Of a stretch of 64,000 bases of DNA, positions 26,556-34,806 are shown piece by piece (the first letter of the stretch is position 1; every line of letters starts with the position of its first letter). A program made the translations under genes and the position numbers. The notes below the pieces were generated by a model that worked only from the letters and a program-made list of their open reading frames with translations, was not told the DNA's origin and searched no databases. This DNA comes from CAZFER01 sp964517495 (GTDB lineage Bacteria > Hinthialibacterota > Hinthialibacteria > Hinthialibacterales > Hinthialibacteraceae). The DNA lies in contig CAZFER010000003.1 of assembly GCA_964517495.1 (NCBI GenBank), positions 1 through 64,000 on the forward strand. Direction: 5' to 3'.

Positions 26556-27406
26556 GTTAAGGTTCGTCCTGTCGTTTCAATGAAAATCTTTTCCAAGGTG
26601 GTTTCTTGTGAATGGATGGTTTGGATTTCCTTATCACGCAGCAATTGAATGAATTGTTCATTGTGGCCAATGTTTGGCAGGGGGAATTCTTGTTTGACGA
26701 CCTGATCATTTTGGAGATACTCCACGTTGACGGTTTTCTGGCCTTTTAGCAATTTCAATTCACGGGGAGAATCGATCAGGCGGATTTCACCATCAACAAT
26801 AAAGGCTACCCGGTCACAAAGTTCATCGGCCACATTCATGTTGTGGGTGGTCAAAAAGATGGTTTTCCCTTCGGTTTTCTTTTGGTGAATCAGATCGATA
26901 ATCATGCGGGCGTTGACGGGATCCAAACCAGCGGTGGGTTCGTCCATAAAGATCAGCTCGGGTTTATGTAATAAGGAACGGGCCACATTCAGACGGATTT
27001 TCATGCCTTTTGAAAATTGTGATACGCGTAGATTGCCATCCTGCCCTAAATTGACCATCTCCAGGAGAGATTGAGGAGCTTCTGTATCACCGCTGTAAAG
27101 TTGCCTAAAGTAGTGAAGGTTTTCCAAGGCAGTAAGTTTGAGGTAATGATTGGGCATTTCAAAAGAAACACCGATCTTTTCGTAATAATCCGATTTCCAT
27201 TGCTTAAGGTCTTTGCCCATGATGTTGATAAGGCCGCGAAAATCTTTTAACAATCCGATCAAGATTTTTTGGGTTGTGCTTTTACCGGCGGCACTTGGAC
27301 CAAGAAAACCGAAGATTTCGCCCTTTTTGACTTTAAAGTTCAATGCTTTGAGGGTGTTGTGTTCGCTGCCGGGATATTGAAAGTGTAAATTTTCGACCAA
27401 AATCAT
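26552..27406 (-). CDS. ABC transporter ATP-binding protein
   Basis: This 284-aa ATPase powers the exporter. Motifs: Walker A GPSAAGKST (about 36-44), Q-loop SFEMP, a variant signature VSQFSKGMKIRLNVARS (about 130) in place of LSGGQ, Walker B LIFMDEPTAGLDP (about 151-163) and switch histidine TTHNM. The C-terminal 60 residues form a beta-rich extension ending EKIFIETTGR, typical of drug/Na+ exporter ATPases. It lies 9 bp downstream of the regulator gene. Confidence 0.92.
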   Translation of the reverse strand: MILVENLHFQYPGSEHNTLKALNFKVKKGEIFGFLGPSAAGKSTTQKILIGLLKDFRGLINIMGKDLKQWKSDYYEKIGVSFEMPNHYLKLTALENLHYFRQLYSGDTEAPQSLLEMVNLGQDGNLRVSQFSKGMKIRLNVARSLLHKPELIFMDEPTAGLDPVNARMIIDLIHQKKTEGKTIFLTTHNMNVADELCDRVAFIVDGEIRLIDSPRELKLLKGQKTVNVEYLQNDQVVKQEFPLPNIGHNEQFIQLLRDKEIQTIHSQETTLEKIFIETTGRTLT

Positions 27407-27415
27407 GGTTTCGGC

Positions 27416-27877
27416 TCATTTCTTTTTTCGTTTTTTCTTTTCCCATTTATCCAGTAGTTTGGGCATTTCTTTTTCGTAGAAGGCATAGATGTCGTGCATT
27501 TGTTGAAGGCGTTGTTTGTGTTGGGGTGGCTCATTTTTCATGAGTTTAAGGCCTTTTTGTGCCAATTGGCGAAAGATGGAGAGTTGGAAGAGTTTTTCTT
27601 TGAACGCCCGTTCCCATATATCGGTGCTGATGCGGTAGGAGTCTTTACGGTCTCCTGGAAGGCGAACGCGTTCGATCAGGCCAAAGCGTATGAGCATTCG
27701 AGTTTCGGTGCTGATGGAACTTTTGCTGACATTTAATGCTTTGACCAGATCGGGCATGGTTTGTTCGGGAGGATTGCATATTAGCAGTTGGCCGAGGATA
27801 CGACCGGCGGTTCGGCTGAGGCCGATGTCTTCATAATAAAGGCCTATTTCTTCGATAAACTGCGCGTAGGTTTCCAT
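27416..27877 (-). CDS. GbsR/MarR-family transcriptional regulator
   Basis: This 153-aa winged-helix regulator belongs to the GbsR-like branch of the MarR superfamily. The DNA-binding segment is visible (MPDLVKALNVSKSSISTETRMLIRFGLIERV, about 41-71 in all), followed by the wing (GDRKDSYRIS) and a C-terminal dimerisation helix with a very basic tail (KWEKKKRKKK). It is the first gene of the ABC exporter operon. A perfect 12-bp palindrome overlaps its -35 box and spacer, so autorepression with relief by the exporter's substrate is the likely mode. Confidence 0.88.
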   Translation of the reverse strand: METYAQFIEEIGLYYEDIGLSRTAGRILGQLLICNPPEQTMPDLVKALNVSKSSISTETRMLIRFGLIERVRLPGDRKDSYRISTDIWERAFKEKLFQLSIFRQLAQKGLKLMKNEPPQHKQRLQQMHDIYAFYEKEMPKLLDKWEKKKRKKK

Positions 27878-27910
27878 GATCCCGGATTTATAAAGTTATT
27901 TAAAAAGGGT

Positions 27911-27939
27911 ATGATAGTATGTTCAGTTTGTTCAGTCAA
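27911..27939 (-). promoter_or_regulatory. Promoter of regulator-ABC exporter operon
   Basis: On the minus strand: -35 TTGACT (27939-27934), a 17-nt spacer and -10 TATCAT (27916-27911). Five of six bases match in each box. Transcription should start near 27904, about 27 nt before the regulator's ATG. Confidence 0.7.
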
Positions 27940-27952
27940 TACTGAACAAACT
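27925..27952. promoter_or_regulatory. Palindromic operator for GbsR/MarR regulator
   Basis: A perfect inverted repeat of 12-bp arms: AGTTTGTTCAGT (27925-27936), CAAT, ACTGAACAAACT (27941-27952). It covers the -35 box and much of the spacer, so a bound regulator would block RNA polymerase. Confidence 0.8.
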
Positions 27953-27996
27953 AAAACCAAGCATAGAGTGTGATTAATATTTAGGTGAGAAAACAG

Positions 27997-29145
27997 TTAT
28001 TCGGTGTGGTTTTCCTCTGAATTGGGTTGCGGTTCGCTGGTATTTTGATCTGGCAGAGTATAGATCAATCGGACTAAATAAGCCAGCACACCCAAGCCGA
28101 TTACAAATGTTACCAGGAACATAATCAGGCTGGAGTGACTGGGATTGTAAGTGAATTCATCAAAGGTGAAGTATTCTTGCAACGATATCATGCGAAGGTG
28201 TTCGCGGCCCATTGCCATACCAATGAGGGTTAGAACCATGATTCCCACGCTGGACCAAAGGTAAGCGGGTTTTTCTTCATTGGAAAAGGCCATCACAAGG
28301 CTAACTAATAAGACGAGGGACAAAATCACTGCAATAGACCAGCCCATAAATAAGGTGTTCATTTCCATGAAAGCCTTGAGTTTATCCATCCCCATGACGA
28401 CCAGATAGACAATCCCGGCAATTATGGCTAGCAGAGTTGCTCCCTTGGCCCAGATCAATCCTGAGCGGTGCAGCCAATGGGCGGCATCGGCATTTTGGGG
28501 GTGGTGACGTTTTTGATAGCGTGCAATGCAGGCGCACCACAAGCCGGCCACGGCCATAGCGCCCAACACATTGTGGGCATAACGTGCCCAAAGGCTATTG
28601 TCGGGAACCACAATGCTCGCGGTACCGGCGTGGATGGCTTTCCAATATTCCGGATGTTCAACCAACATGGCGTTGTTGGTAAACAGGAATGCGACAGAAA
28701 AGAAGATCAACGTGTTAACCAGAGCAATGAGTTTGGTCGTGAATGTGCTTTTTTCATTTTGGGGGCGCTGGGCAATCATGATGTATATTAAATAAAATGC
28801 CACAGTTACCAAGCCAACGATTGCCAACCAAAACCAGCCCATCATGATATTGGCTGGATAGAAAAAGTTTCCATATAACACTTGGACAAAAAGCAAAGGG
28901 GCCACACCCATGGTAATGGCCAATGAGAGAGCAACAGGCATCACTTTAACCATAATACCATTGGCTTTGGCGACATGAGGCCTATTGCCAAAGAACCATT
29001 CGTGAATAGTAAGGATGAGGGTTCCACCCAGGATATAATTCATAAATATCAAATGAAGAACAAAGGTGATAATAGCCAGTGTTTGAAACAGCGGTGTTGG
29101 AGATGGAATCCCCAATGGATCGGGGGCTGGGATATATTCGTTCAC
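27997..29145 (-). CDS. Cytochrome bd-like oxidase, second membrane subunit
   Basis: This 382-aa integral membrane protein has about nine hydrophobic helices. The first carries a possible haem histidine (FVLHLIFMNYILGGTL), rather like helix 1 of CydA. It is not a recognisable classical CydB. It overlaps the upstream cytochrome c-fused CydA-like gene by 4 bp, so the two subunits are translationally coupled. In family terms this resembles the non-quinol members of the cytochrome bd superfamily, where both subunits are CydA-like. The tail after about residue 360 is polar and likely cytoplasmic. Confidence 0.7.
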   Translation of the reverse strand: MNEYIPAPDPLGIPSPTPLFQTLAIITFVLHLIFMNYILGGTLILTIHEWFFGNRPHVAKANGIMVKVMPVALSLAITMGVAPLLFVQVLYGNFFYPANIMMGWFWLAIVGLVTVAFYLIYIMIAQRPQNEKSTFTTKLIALVNTLIFFSVAFLFTNNAMLVEHPEYWKAIHAGTASIVVPDNSLWARYAHNVLGAMAVAGLWCACIARYQKRHHPQNADAAHWLHRSGLIWAKGATLLAIIAGIVYLVVMGMDKLKAFMEMNTLFMGWSIAVILSLVLLVSLVMAFSNEEKPAYLWSSVGIMVLTLIGMAMGREHLRMISLQEYFTFDEFTYNPSHSSLIMFLVTFVIGLGVLAYLVRLIYTLPDQNTSEPQPNSEENHTE

Positions 29146-30500
29146 GAATGATCCTCCTTCTTCAAGGCTTGCTTATACGTCATGGGGAGTTGTGAAACGG
29201 TCTCTGAACCATTTTGGGTTAAGTTGAGTAAATAAAGAGTCAAGTCTTTCCTATCCTTTTCAGGACCAATAAAGGGTGGCATGAAAAAGTTTTTTTCATG
29301 TAAATTCTCAAGTTCATGATCAATGGCTGATTCAGGCCAGTTACGAATGAGGGGTACGACACCGTTTACCCCATTAAAGGTATGGCATCGCATACATTGG
29401 GCCTTGTAAATGGCCTCGCCTCGTTGAAGAGAAGTCAAGTTATCCTTTTCCACTCCCATGGATACCAAGGTCCAAGGAGCCCATTCGAGCACTCCCTTTT
29501 TATTTAGCTCATCGACTTCATCCAATCGAATGCCGTTGGAGTACATGTAATCATAAATGATGTAAGGTTTTCGAATGCCTTCGCGCACAAATTCCATTGA
29601 GCCTGTTGCGAGAAAGGCGATTAAGCCCAACAAAATTGAGGTTTCAAGATTGATATAGCGTTTTCGGATAACCAAGCCAATATATGCATATAACCCAACC
29701 AGGGTGGAAGCCGCCATACCGAAGAGGAAAAAGAGGGTCATGGCGATTGCGCCTCCCTGCACCATATGGCGGGCATCTTCAGGGACATTGGCGAAGTACC
29801 ACAAAGAGACAGGGATCATGAGTGCGAGGGGCACCAGCCAACGGCTGCCTTCGATGATCAATTCGTGGCGCTGTTCGCGGGTATATCGTTTGTGGAGGTT
29901 CGCAATAATGGTCACAAAAATAGCAGCGATGGCGAACGAGCTGATAGTACGAAGCACCAGTGATGGCCAGTAGGTAGGATTAAAAAATCCGTCCCAAAAC
30001 GTACGTGTTTCAATCCATTCACCCGGAGAAAGCATAAAAGCAAGGATACCATTAATGATGACCAGGCTCATATAGGCGGAAATGGCATATATCCAGCCGA
30101 CAATGAGGTGTTTCCTGGGTTCCATGCGGTCCCAGGTGTAGAAATAAATATATCCTGCGATGATTTCAACCAGGAAGAATACCCATTCGGTTGCCCAGCC
30201 CCATACGTATTGATGAATCAACGCTGAGGTGGCATCCGGACTGACCAATGAGATGGAGAACCAAATCCCCACCCCTGTTAATGCACCTAGGATGAAAGAG
30301 ACCAAAATCAGGTACCGAACGTAATACCGGAGAAAACTCAACAGGTGTGGCCGATTACGTTTTATGGCGCGATGTTCGGTAATGACCGTGAATAAACCCG
30401 CGCCCACGGCGAAATGGGCAATCATAACGTGAACGGTGGCGATGATTGCGATAACCATTCCACCGCCTAGTAGAGGAACTTCCCATATGGGATACTGCAT
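29142..30500 (-). CDS. CydA-like oxidase subunit with fused C-terminal cytochrome c domain
   Basis: This 452-aa protein has about nine membrane helices and then a haem c domain. Helix 1 contains a CydA-like pattern (VHVMIAHFAVGAGLF). A later segment (TEWVFFLVEIIAGYIYFYTW followed by DRM) resembles the acidic helix and WDRL motif of CydA. The quinol-binding GRQPW motif of CydA was not found. The C-terminus has CMRCH (CxxCH, about residue 375) and a downstream methionine-rich segment (NFFMPPF) that could give the axial ligand. This suggests an oxidase that takes electrons from a cytochrome c rather than quinol. The ATG at 30500 has AAAGGA at 7 nt; an in-frame ATG at 30524 is less likely. Confidence 0.78.
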   Translation of the reverse strand: MQYPIWEVPLLGGGMVIAIIATVHVMIAHFAVGAGLFTVITEHRAIKRNRPHLLSFLRYYVRYLILVSFILGALTGVGIWFSISLVSPDATSALIHQYVWGWATEWVFFLVEIIAGYIYFYTWDRMEPRKHLIVGWIYAISAYMSLVIINGILAFMLSPGEWIETRTFWDGFFNPTYWPSLVLRTISSFAIAAIFVTIIANLHKRYTREQRHELIIEGSRWLVPLALMIPVSLWYFANVPEDARHMVQGGAIAMTLFFLFGMAASTLVGLYAYIGLVIRKRYINLETSILLGLIAFLATGSMEFVREGIRKPYIIYDYMYSNGIRLDEVDELNKKGVLEWAPWTLVSMGVEKDNLTSLQRGEAIYKAQCMRCHTFNGVNGVVPLIRNWPESAIDHELENLHEKNFFMPPFIGPEKDRKDLTLYLLNLTQNGSETVSQLPMTYKQALKKEDHS

Positions 30501-30558
30501 GGTGGTTTCCTTTCCAACCCTCATTCATGGTTTGAATGTCACGCATCCCTTGGGCACC

Positions 30559-30564
30559 ATTATA
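30559..30564 (-). promoter_or_regulatory. Possible -10 box for bd-like oxidase operon
   Basis: A perfect TATAAT on the minus strand about 60 nt upstream of the start codon. No good -35 hexamer sits at the right spacing, so an activator may be needed. Confidence 0.35.
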
Positions 30565-30702
30565 CTTTAAATGTTGCTTTCTTAAAACAAGTGCGTTCAT
30601 TCCTTGTCAGTTTGACAAACGTGCAAACAAATCATGAGTGATCACATACATCCTTTGAGATTTTCTCAAAACTTATCTTGATGTTTGCCGTGCCACAACA
30701 TT

Positions 30703-30758
30703 GGGCGAATACATAGGTTCGCCCCTACCACATGCAGGGGTTGACCTATGTGTCAACC
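30703..30758. repeat. Two hairpin repeats, loop CCTATGTG (copies 2 and 3)
   Basis: Copy 2 (30703-30724): stem GGGCGAA / TTCGCCC around loop TACATAGG, a near reverse complement of CCTATGTG. Copy 3 (30739-30758): stem GGTTGA / TCAACC around CCTATGTG. The stems differ from each other and from copy 1, yet each is fully paired. The copies are separated by CCTACCACATGCAGG. The rest of the 30501-30894 gap holds promoter sequence for both flanking operons and no gene. Confidence 0.75.
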
Positions 30759-30894
30759 TAGTTTTGAGACAATCCCTTCTCAAGAAAAGACACTGCATCA
30801 GACCATCATTACTAACAAAAATCTAGATATAGTTAAAAAATGTTGAGACTTTTATTCTTGCTGGGCTGTATTAGTTAAGTGAGAAGGATAAATC

Positions 30895-31464
30895 ATGCAG
30901 CCAAACGATGAACAATTGATGATGCAATGCCGGAAGGGATCGATCTCTGCGTTTGAACGGCTTATTCACCGTTGGGATACACGGATGTTTACCTATTTTA
31001 TGCGTTGTGTTGGGAATCGGGAGGAGGCGGAGGATTTACGGCAGGAGTTATTTCTACGGCTATATCGAAAGCGAAAAAGCTTTAAGGCGGCTGGAAATTT
31101 TCAGGGGTGGTTATATCGAATTGCCACCAATTTGGTAATCGACCACTGCAAAAAAAACAGAAAGCACACCCTGCCTACCATCGAGGAATGCCCTGAACCT
31201 TTCATGCTGGAAGTACAGGGAAACGAAACGATCATGAATGATATCAAAGAGCGAATTGAACGGGCTTTAAATGCGATTGATGCTGAAAAACGGGTGGTCC
31301 TGGTGTTGCACCACTTTGAAAACATGACCTGCAGGGAAATTGCGTCTTCGTTAAATATTCCATTGCATACTGCAAAAAACCGGCTTTATCGGGGGCTGGA
31401 ACAGCTGCGGATTGAACTGAAAAAAGTAGGAATTTATGAGGTTTATTCTCCTCAAGAGGTTTGA
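30895..31464 (+). CDS. ECF-type RNA polymerase sigma factor
   Basis: This 189-aa sigma factor has region 2 (about 25-92: GNREEAEDLRQELFLRLYRK and FQGWLYRIATNLVIDHCKK) and region 4 (about 125-178: RVVLVLHHFENMTCREIASS then LNIPLHTAKNRLYRGLEQL). There is no region 3, as is normal for ECF sigmas. AAGGA lies 7 nt upstream of the ATG. The stop codon directly abuts the start of a membrane-bound anti-sigma-like gene, so the two are translationally coupled. The target promoters and the signal are unknown. Confidence 0.92.
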   Translation: MQPNDEQLMMQCRKGSISAFERLIHRWDTRMFTYFMRCVGNREEAEDLRQELFLRLYRKRKSFKAAGNFQGWLYRIATNLVIDHCKKNRKHTLPTIEECPEPFMLEVQGNETIMNDIKERIERALNAIDAEKRVVLVLHHFENMTCREIASSLNIPLHTAKNRLYRGLEQLRIELKKVGIYEVYSPQEV

Positions 31465-32073
31465 ATGATGAACGAATTAAAACCAGAACAGTTTGAACAA
31501 TTGATCGCCTCTTACATTGAAGGTGATCTGAGCGATGAAGAGAAACAGACGCTGGATGCCTGGTTTGAGGCTCATCCTGAAGACAAGCAATATGTCGAGG
31601 AATTGCAACAGGCGTATGCCACCTTGGGTGAGTTGGATCAACCTGTTCTACCGGAAACAACACTTTCGGCACCCAATTTGGTGTTGATGAATCAAACGCA
31701 AAAGCGTTGGGGACGCTGGAGCTGGGCGGCCGCGGCGTGCCTGGCATTTTTTATCCTTTGTTTTACTCAAGGTTTTTCGGTACGAATGGGTTCGTTGAAC
31801 GTGGCGTTCGGGCCGGTGCCATCAAATCAATCCGATTCCAATTTACGAGTCGTGCAACAACTTATGAATGCCAATGAGTCTCTGGCAGAACGCCAGGTTG
31901 AATTGGAAAACGCTCTCAAGCAATTGAGCGTGATGCAAAAGCAGCATCTGGCTTTGAATCGATTGGAAATCGAAAGGTTCACCAGTGAAGTTGTACGCGA
32001 ATTAAACAAGTACCTTAGTAAAGCAAATAATGTAGCGTTCATGCCACAAAAGCAAAGCAATTATAACAATTGA
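31465..32073 (+). CDS. Membrane-anchored anti-sigma factor-like protein
   Basis: This 202-aa protein has an N-terminal acidic helical domain (ASYIEGDLSDEEKQTLDAWF, about 11-30) typical of anti-sigma factors, but without the His-x3-Cys-x2-Cys zinc motif. One transmembrane helix follows (about 86-106), then a periplasmic part with a coiled coil (about 130-175). Its start directly follows the sigma factor's stop. The likely role is to hold the sigma factor at the membrane until an envelope signal arrives. This is inferred from position and topology rather than from a named domain. Confidence 0.78.
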   Translation: MMNELKPEQFEQLIASYIEGDLSDEEKQTLDAWFEAHPEDKQYVEELQQAYATLGELDQPVLPETTLSAPNLVLMNQTQKRWGRWSWAAAACLAFFILCFTQGFSVRMGSLNVAFGPVPSNQSDSNLRVVQQLMNANESLAERQVELENALKQLSVMQKQHLALNRLEIERFTSEVVRELNKYLSKANNVAFMPQKQSNYNN

Positions 32074-32102
32074 TCAGAACAAAAAGAAAGGATGATTGAA
32101 TT

Positions 32103-33125
32103 ATGAAATGTATGGTATTGCGAAGAAGCGTTGTGTTAGGATTACTCATTGGTATGGTTTTTGTTCCGATGGGGATGGTTCAGGGAAGCGTTCAACCTTC
32201 CACAGGAACAGATTCAAAACCAGCAGGCTCGCAACCTATGGCTCCGTCAACAAACATTGATTCAGGGGATTCTCAAAAATCTGATTCACCGGAGCCGTCA
32301 CCCGAGCAGATCAAGGAAACCTTGAAGTCAGTGCGTATTATGGCGCATATATTTAATGACCACTTATCTCGGGCTTTAGGTGAAGATTTTAAGGCACAGG
32401 GTTATTTCTTTGATGGCTGCCAAGGTTATTGGATTCCCAATTCCGGAATTCTCTTTATGATGGGGGTTGAATTTCCAATTCATCAACCATCACCAGAACC
32501 TGCCGCGGATAAAGAGAAAGAGGCTAATAATCTCTGGGATAAATATGAAGAGCGATTGTCCACCCAAAAAGCCCAACCCCCATCCAGTGGAGGATTCGGG
32601 GGATACGGTGGGGGAGGTTTTGGTGGAGGTATGGGTGGTTTTGGCATGATGGAAGGCCAGCCAAATGAAGAAATGAAACGCCAGGCGAATTTGAATAAAT
32701 CGATTGAGCAACTCAAAGTGGAGCGAATGAAGGAGACTATCCTGCTTGCCTTAGCACGCTATGGGCATCGATTAAAACATGCACAGGACGAGAAAAACAT
32801 CACGATTATCATCAATGGCACCGGCACTCAACCGCAAGGTATGATGATGGGGGGGTATGGAATGGGACGATTCGGTGGTGGTTTTGAAGGTGGAATGGAA
32901 GGAATGATGATGGGAGGGGGTGGTGATTTCGTACAGAACAAATCGACCACCATGATCATGCAAGTCTCGTTTGATGACCTGCCAGCAGAATCAGGGATAG
33001 CGAAGGATATTGAGGATAAAGTGAAAATTACCACGTATGCGGCTGGAGTGGTGTCAAATAATACTGGTTCTGGTTCGGAAACTCCTCCAAGTGATCAACC
33101 GGCGCCGGCGAAGGTAAGGAGGTAA
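32103..33125 (+). CDS. Secreted Gly/Met-rich protein in ECF sigma operon
   Basis: This 340-aa exported protein belongs to no family I recognise. A signal peptide covers about residues 1-28. A Pro/Ser/Asp-rich linker leads to a globular segment (about 72-135), then two low-complexity stretches very rich in glycine, methionine and phenylalanine (about 158-190, GGFGGYGGGGFGGGMGGFG; and about 240-278, GMMMGGYGMGRFGGG). Between them is a charged helical part (EQLKVERMKETILLALARYG), and after them a folded-looking C-terminus. AAAGGA precedes the ATG at 10 nt. It lies 29 bp after the anti-sigma gene, so it is probably both in the same transcript and functionally tied to it, as sensor partner or regulon product. 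Confidence 0.7.
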   Translation: MKCMVLRRSVVLGLLIGMVFVPMGMVQGSVQPSTGTDSKPAGSQPMAPSTNIDSGDSQKSDSPEPSPEQIKETLKSVRIMAHIFNDHLSRALGEDFKAQGYFFDGCQGYWIPNSGILFMMGVEFPIHQPSPEPAADKEKEANNLWDKYEERLSTQKAQPPSSGGFGGYGGGGFGGGMGGFGMMEGQPNEEMKRQANLNKSIEQLKVERMKETILLALARYGHRLKHAQDEKNITIIINGTGTQPQGMMMGGYGMGRFGGGFEGGMEGMMMGGGGDFVQNKSTTMIMQVSFDDLPAESGIAKDIEDKVKITTYAAGVVSNNTGSGSETPPSDQPAPAKVRR

Positions 33126-33160
33126 TTATTAAAATTTAATAATCACGTCGACAATGTTCG

Positions 33161-33193
33161 AAAAGGGCATGGATGAAACACTCCATGCCTTTT
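33161..33193. terminator. Bidirectional intrinsic terminator
   Basis: An 8-bp stem, GGCATGGA (33166-33173) and TCCATGCC (33182-33189), with TTTT on the right and AAAA on the left. It separates the Gly/Met-rich gene and the convergent radical SAM gene and serves both directions. Confidence 0.85.
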
Positions 33194-33195
33194 AT

Positions 33196-34680
33196 TTATA
33201 CAACCAATTCCTGTTTTTGGATGCGTCTCAAATCAAAATCCTTGAAAGCGGATTCGATGGGCAAGTCACCCATTGCCAGTTGAACCAGTTCGTCAGTGAT
33301 TTCATCGCCCGCCCAGGTTAGGACGGTTTCCACTTTTGCCTCTTTTACGTTGACGGAGCGTACTTTTATGTTTCCCCGGAAGGTCAGGTGTTTACGGATA
33401 ATGCGTGATGCCTTTTTAATGGATTTGGCATCCCATAAATGTTCTTCTTCCCACGGGGTGGTTGGTTTGGGGACAAAAGGTGAGACAGTGGCGATTAGCT
33501 GGCCGCCTCCACTTTGCTGGAAAACATTGTTTATTTTTTGGCAGAAGTTGATAATTTCGTCCGCCTCCTGCATGGGATCGGATGCCGGGACGCCGATCAA
33601 AAAGTAGAGTTTCAATCTTGGAAAACCCCGGCTGCCTGCCATTTCTGCCAGGCGAAGGTATTTCTCATCTTTCACGCCTTTGCGCATGCGTTTGCGGCTT
33701 TCAGTGGCTCCAGTTTCAGGGGCGACGGTGATGGTGTGTTGCCCGCCGTCTCGAAGGAGATCCAGAAAACGTTCGCTAATCTTTTCGGCACGGAGCGAAG
33801 AGGTTGAAACCTGCTTGCCGTGTTGGACCAGCCACTCGGAAATATCTTCGACTCGAGGATGGTCTGCAACAGCAGCGCCTAATAAGCCAACTTTTTGGAA
33901 GTTATCCTTGTGGTGCTCTAATACATCGATTAAAAGATCATAGTTTCGATAGCGCGCCATGCCGTTCATATAATGGACAATGCAGAATTTGCAGCGGTAA
34001 TGGCAGCCGCGGGACATTTCCAATAGAAATGCTCCCCCAAATTCATCATGTTCGGCTTGGATAACAGTGTGACATGGATACGTATCGATTGGTTCAAGCG
34101 AGTGTTTGGGGAATTGGTCACGATCGAAGTGTTGGTGGATCGAAGGTACATAGGTATACGGTAGGTTGGAAAGTGCTTCCAGGCATGATTGGCGTGAGCT
34201 GTTTTCATATTCGGATAAGCATTGGGCTATTTGTTGGACGACAGTTTCACCTTCACCCAAGACAACCACATCAGCGATTCGATTGAGCAGGTTTGGATTG
34301 GAAGTCGCGGCTTGCCCACCCATGATGAGAATGGGGGAATCCTCTCCCCGGTTTTCCGATAAGGGTTCCACTCCCCCACGAACCATCATTTTGATCAGGT
34401 TTAGTATGTCCAGTTCATAGGTGTATGAGCAGGTGAGAATGGGGAAACGAAAGAGTGGGGTATGATTTTCCACACTGCGGGTTTCACGCTCTTTTTTGTC
34501 GAAAAAGATGCGTTCGACAGAAAATCCGGATTCCTTGAAGTGCCGGTAGATTTGTTGATAACCCAAACTGGCCATCCCAACTGAATAGGCATTCGGATAG
34601 ATCATGCCAATCGGCCCATAGGGCATGGCAGGATAATTTAATAGATGTTTTTCAGCAGCGATTCGATTCCAAAAGTTCAT
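33196..34680 (-). CDS. B12-binding-domain radical SAM protein
   Basis: This 494-aa protein joins an N-terminal cobalamin-binding-like Rossmann region (about 20-160; PNAYSVGMASLGYQQIY, ILIMGGQAATSNP, VVVLGEGE) to a radical SAM domain with CX3CX2C in SRGCHYRCKFC (about 225-233). It resembles the first half of the TIGR03960-type radical SAM proteins, where a TIGR03936 partner often follows; no such partner is seen here. Function is unknown, with possible roles in tRNA or ribosomal modification. No ribosome-binding site is clear. It may be the only gene of its transcript. Confidence 0.82.
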   Translation of the reverse strand: MNFWNRIAAEKHLLNYPAMPYGPIGMIYPNAYSVGMASLGYQQIYRHFKESGFSVERIFFDKKERETRSVENHTPLFRFPILTCSYTYELDILNLIKMMVRGGVEPLSENRGEDSPILIMGGQAATSNPNLLNRIADVVVLGEGETVVQQIAQCLSEYENSSRQSCLEALSNLPYTYVPSIHQHFDRDQFPKHSLEPIDTYPCHTVIQAEHDEFGGAFLLEMSRGCHYRCKFCIVHYMNGMARYRNYDLLIDVLEHHKDNFQKVGLLGAAVADHPRVEDISEWLVQHGKQVSTSSLRAEKISERFLDLLRDGGQHTITVAPETGATESRKRMRKGVKDEKYLRLAEMAGSRGFPRLKLYFLIGVPASDPMQEADEIINFCQKINNVFQQSGGGQLIATVSPFVPKPTTPWEEEHLWDAKSIKKASRIIRKHLTFRGNIKVRSVNVKEAKVETVLTWAGDEITDELVQLAMGDLPIESAFKDFDLRRIQKQELVV

Positions 34681-34806
34681 AGTATGATTTTAAATAACTT
34701 GAATATATCTTATTGGTTAGAAATTATGGTTGGAATTTTGTAACACGGAAGTGTGAAGTTTTTTTCACCCTTGTGGGATATGGGTGGTTCATTTGATGGA
34801 AGTGGA

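Noticed and set aside
31244..31747. 167-codon minus-strand ORF over the sigma/anti-sigma junction
   Set aside because: It overlaps two well-supported coding sequences, and its composition is that of an antisense shadow.
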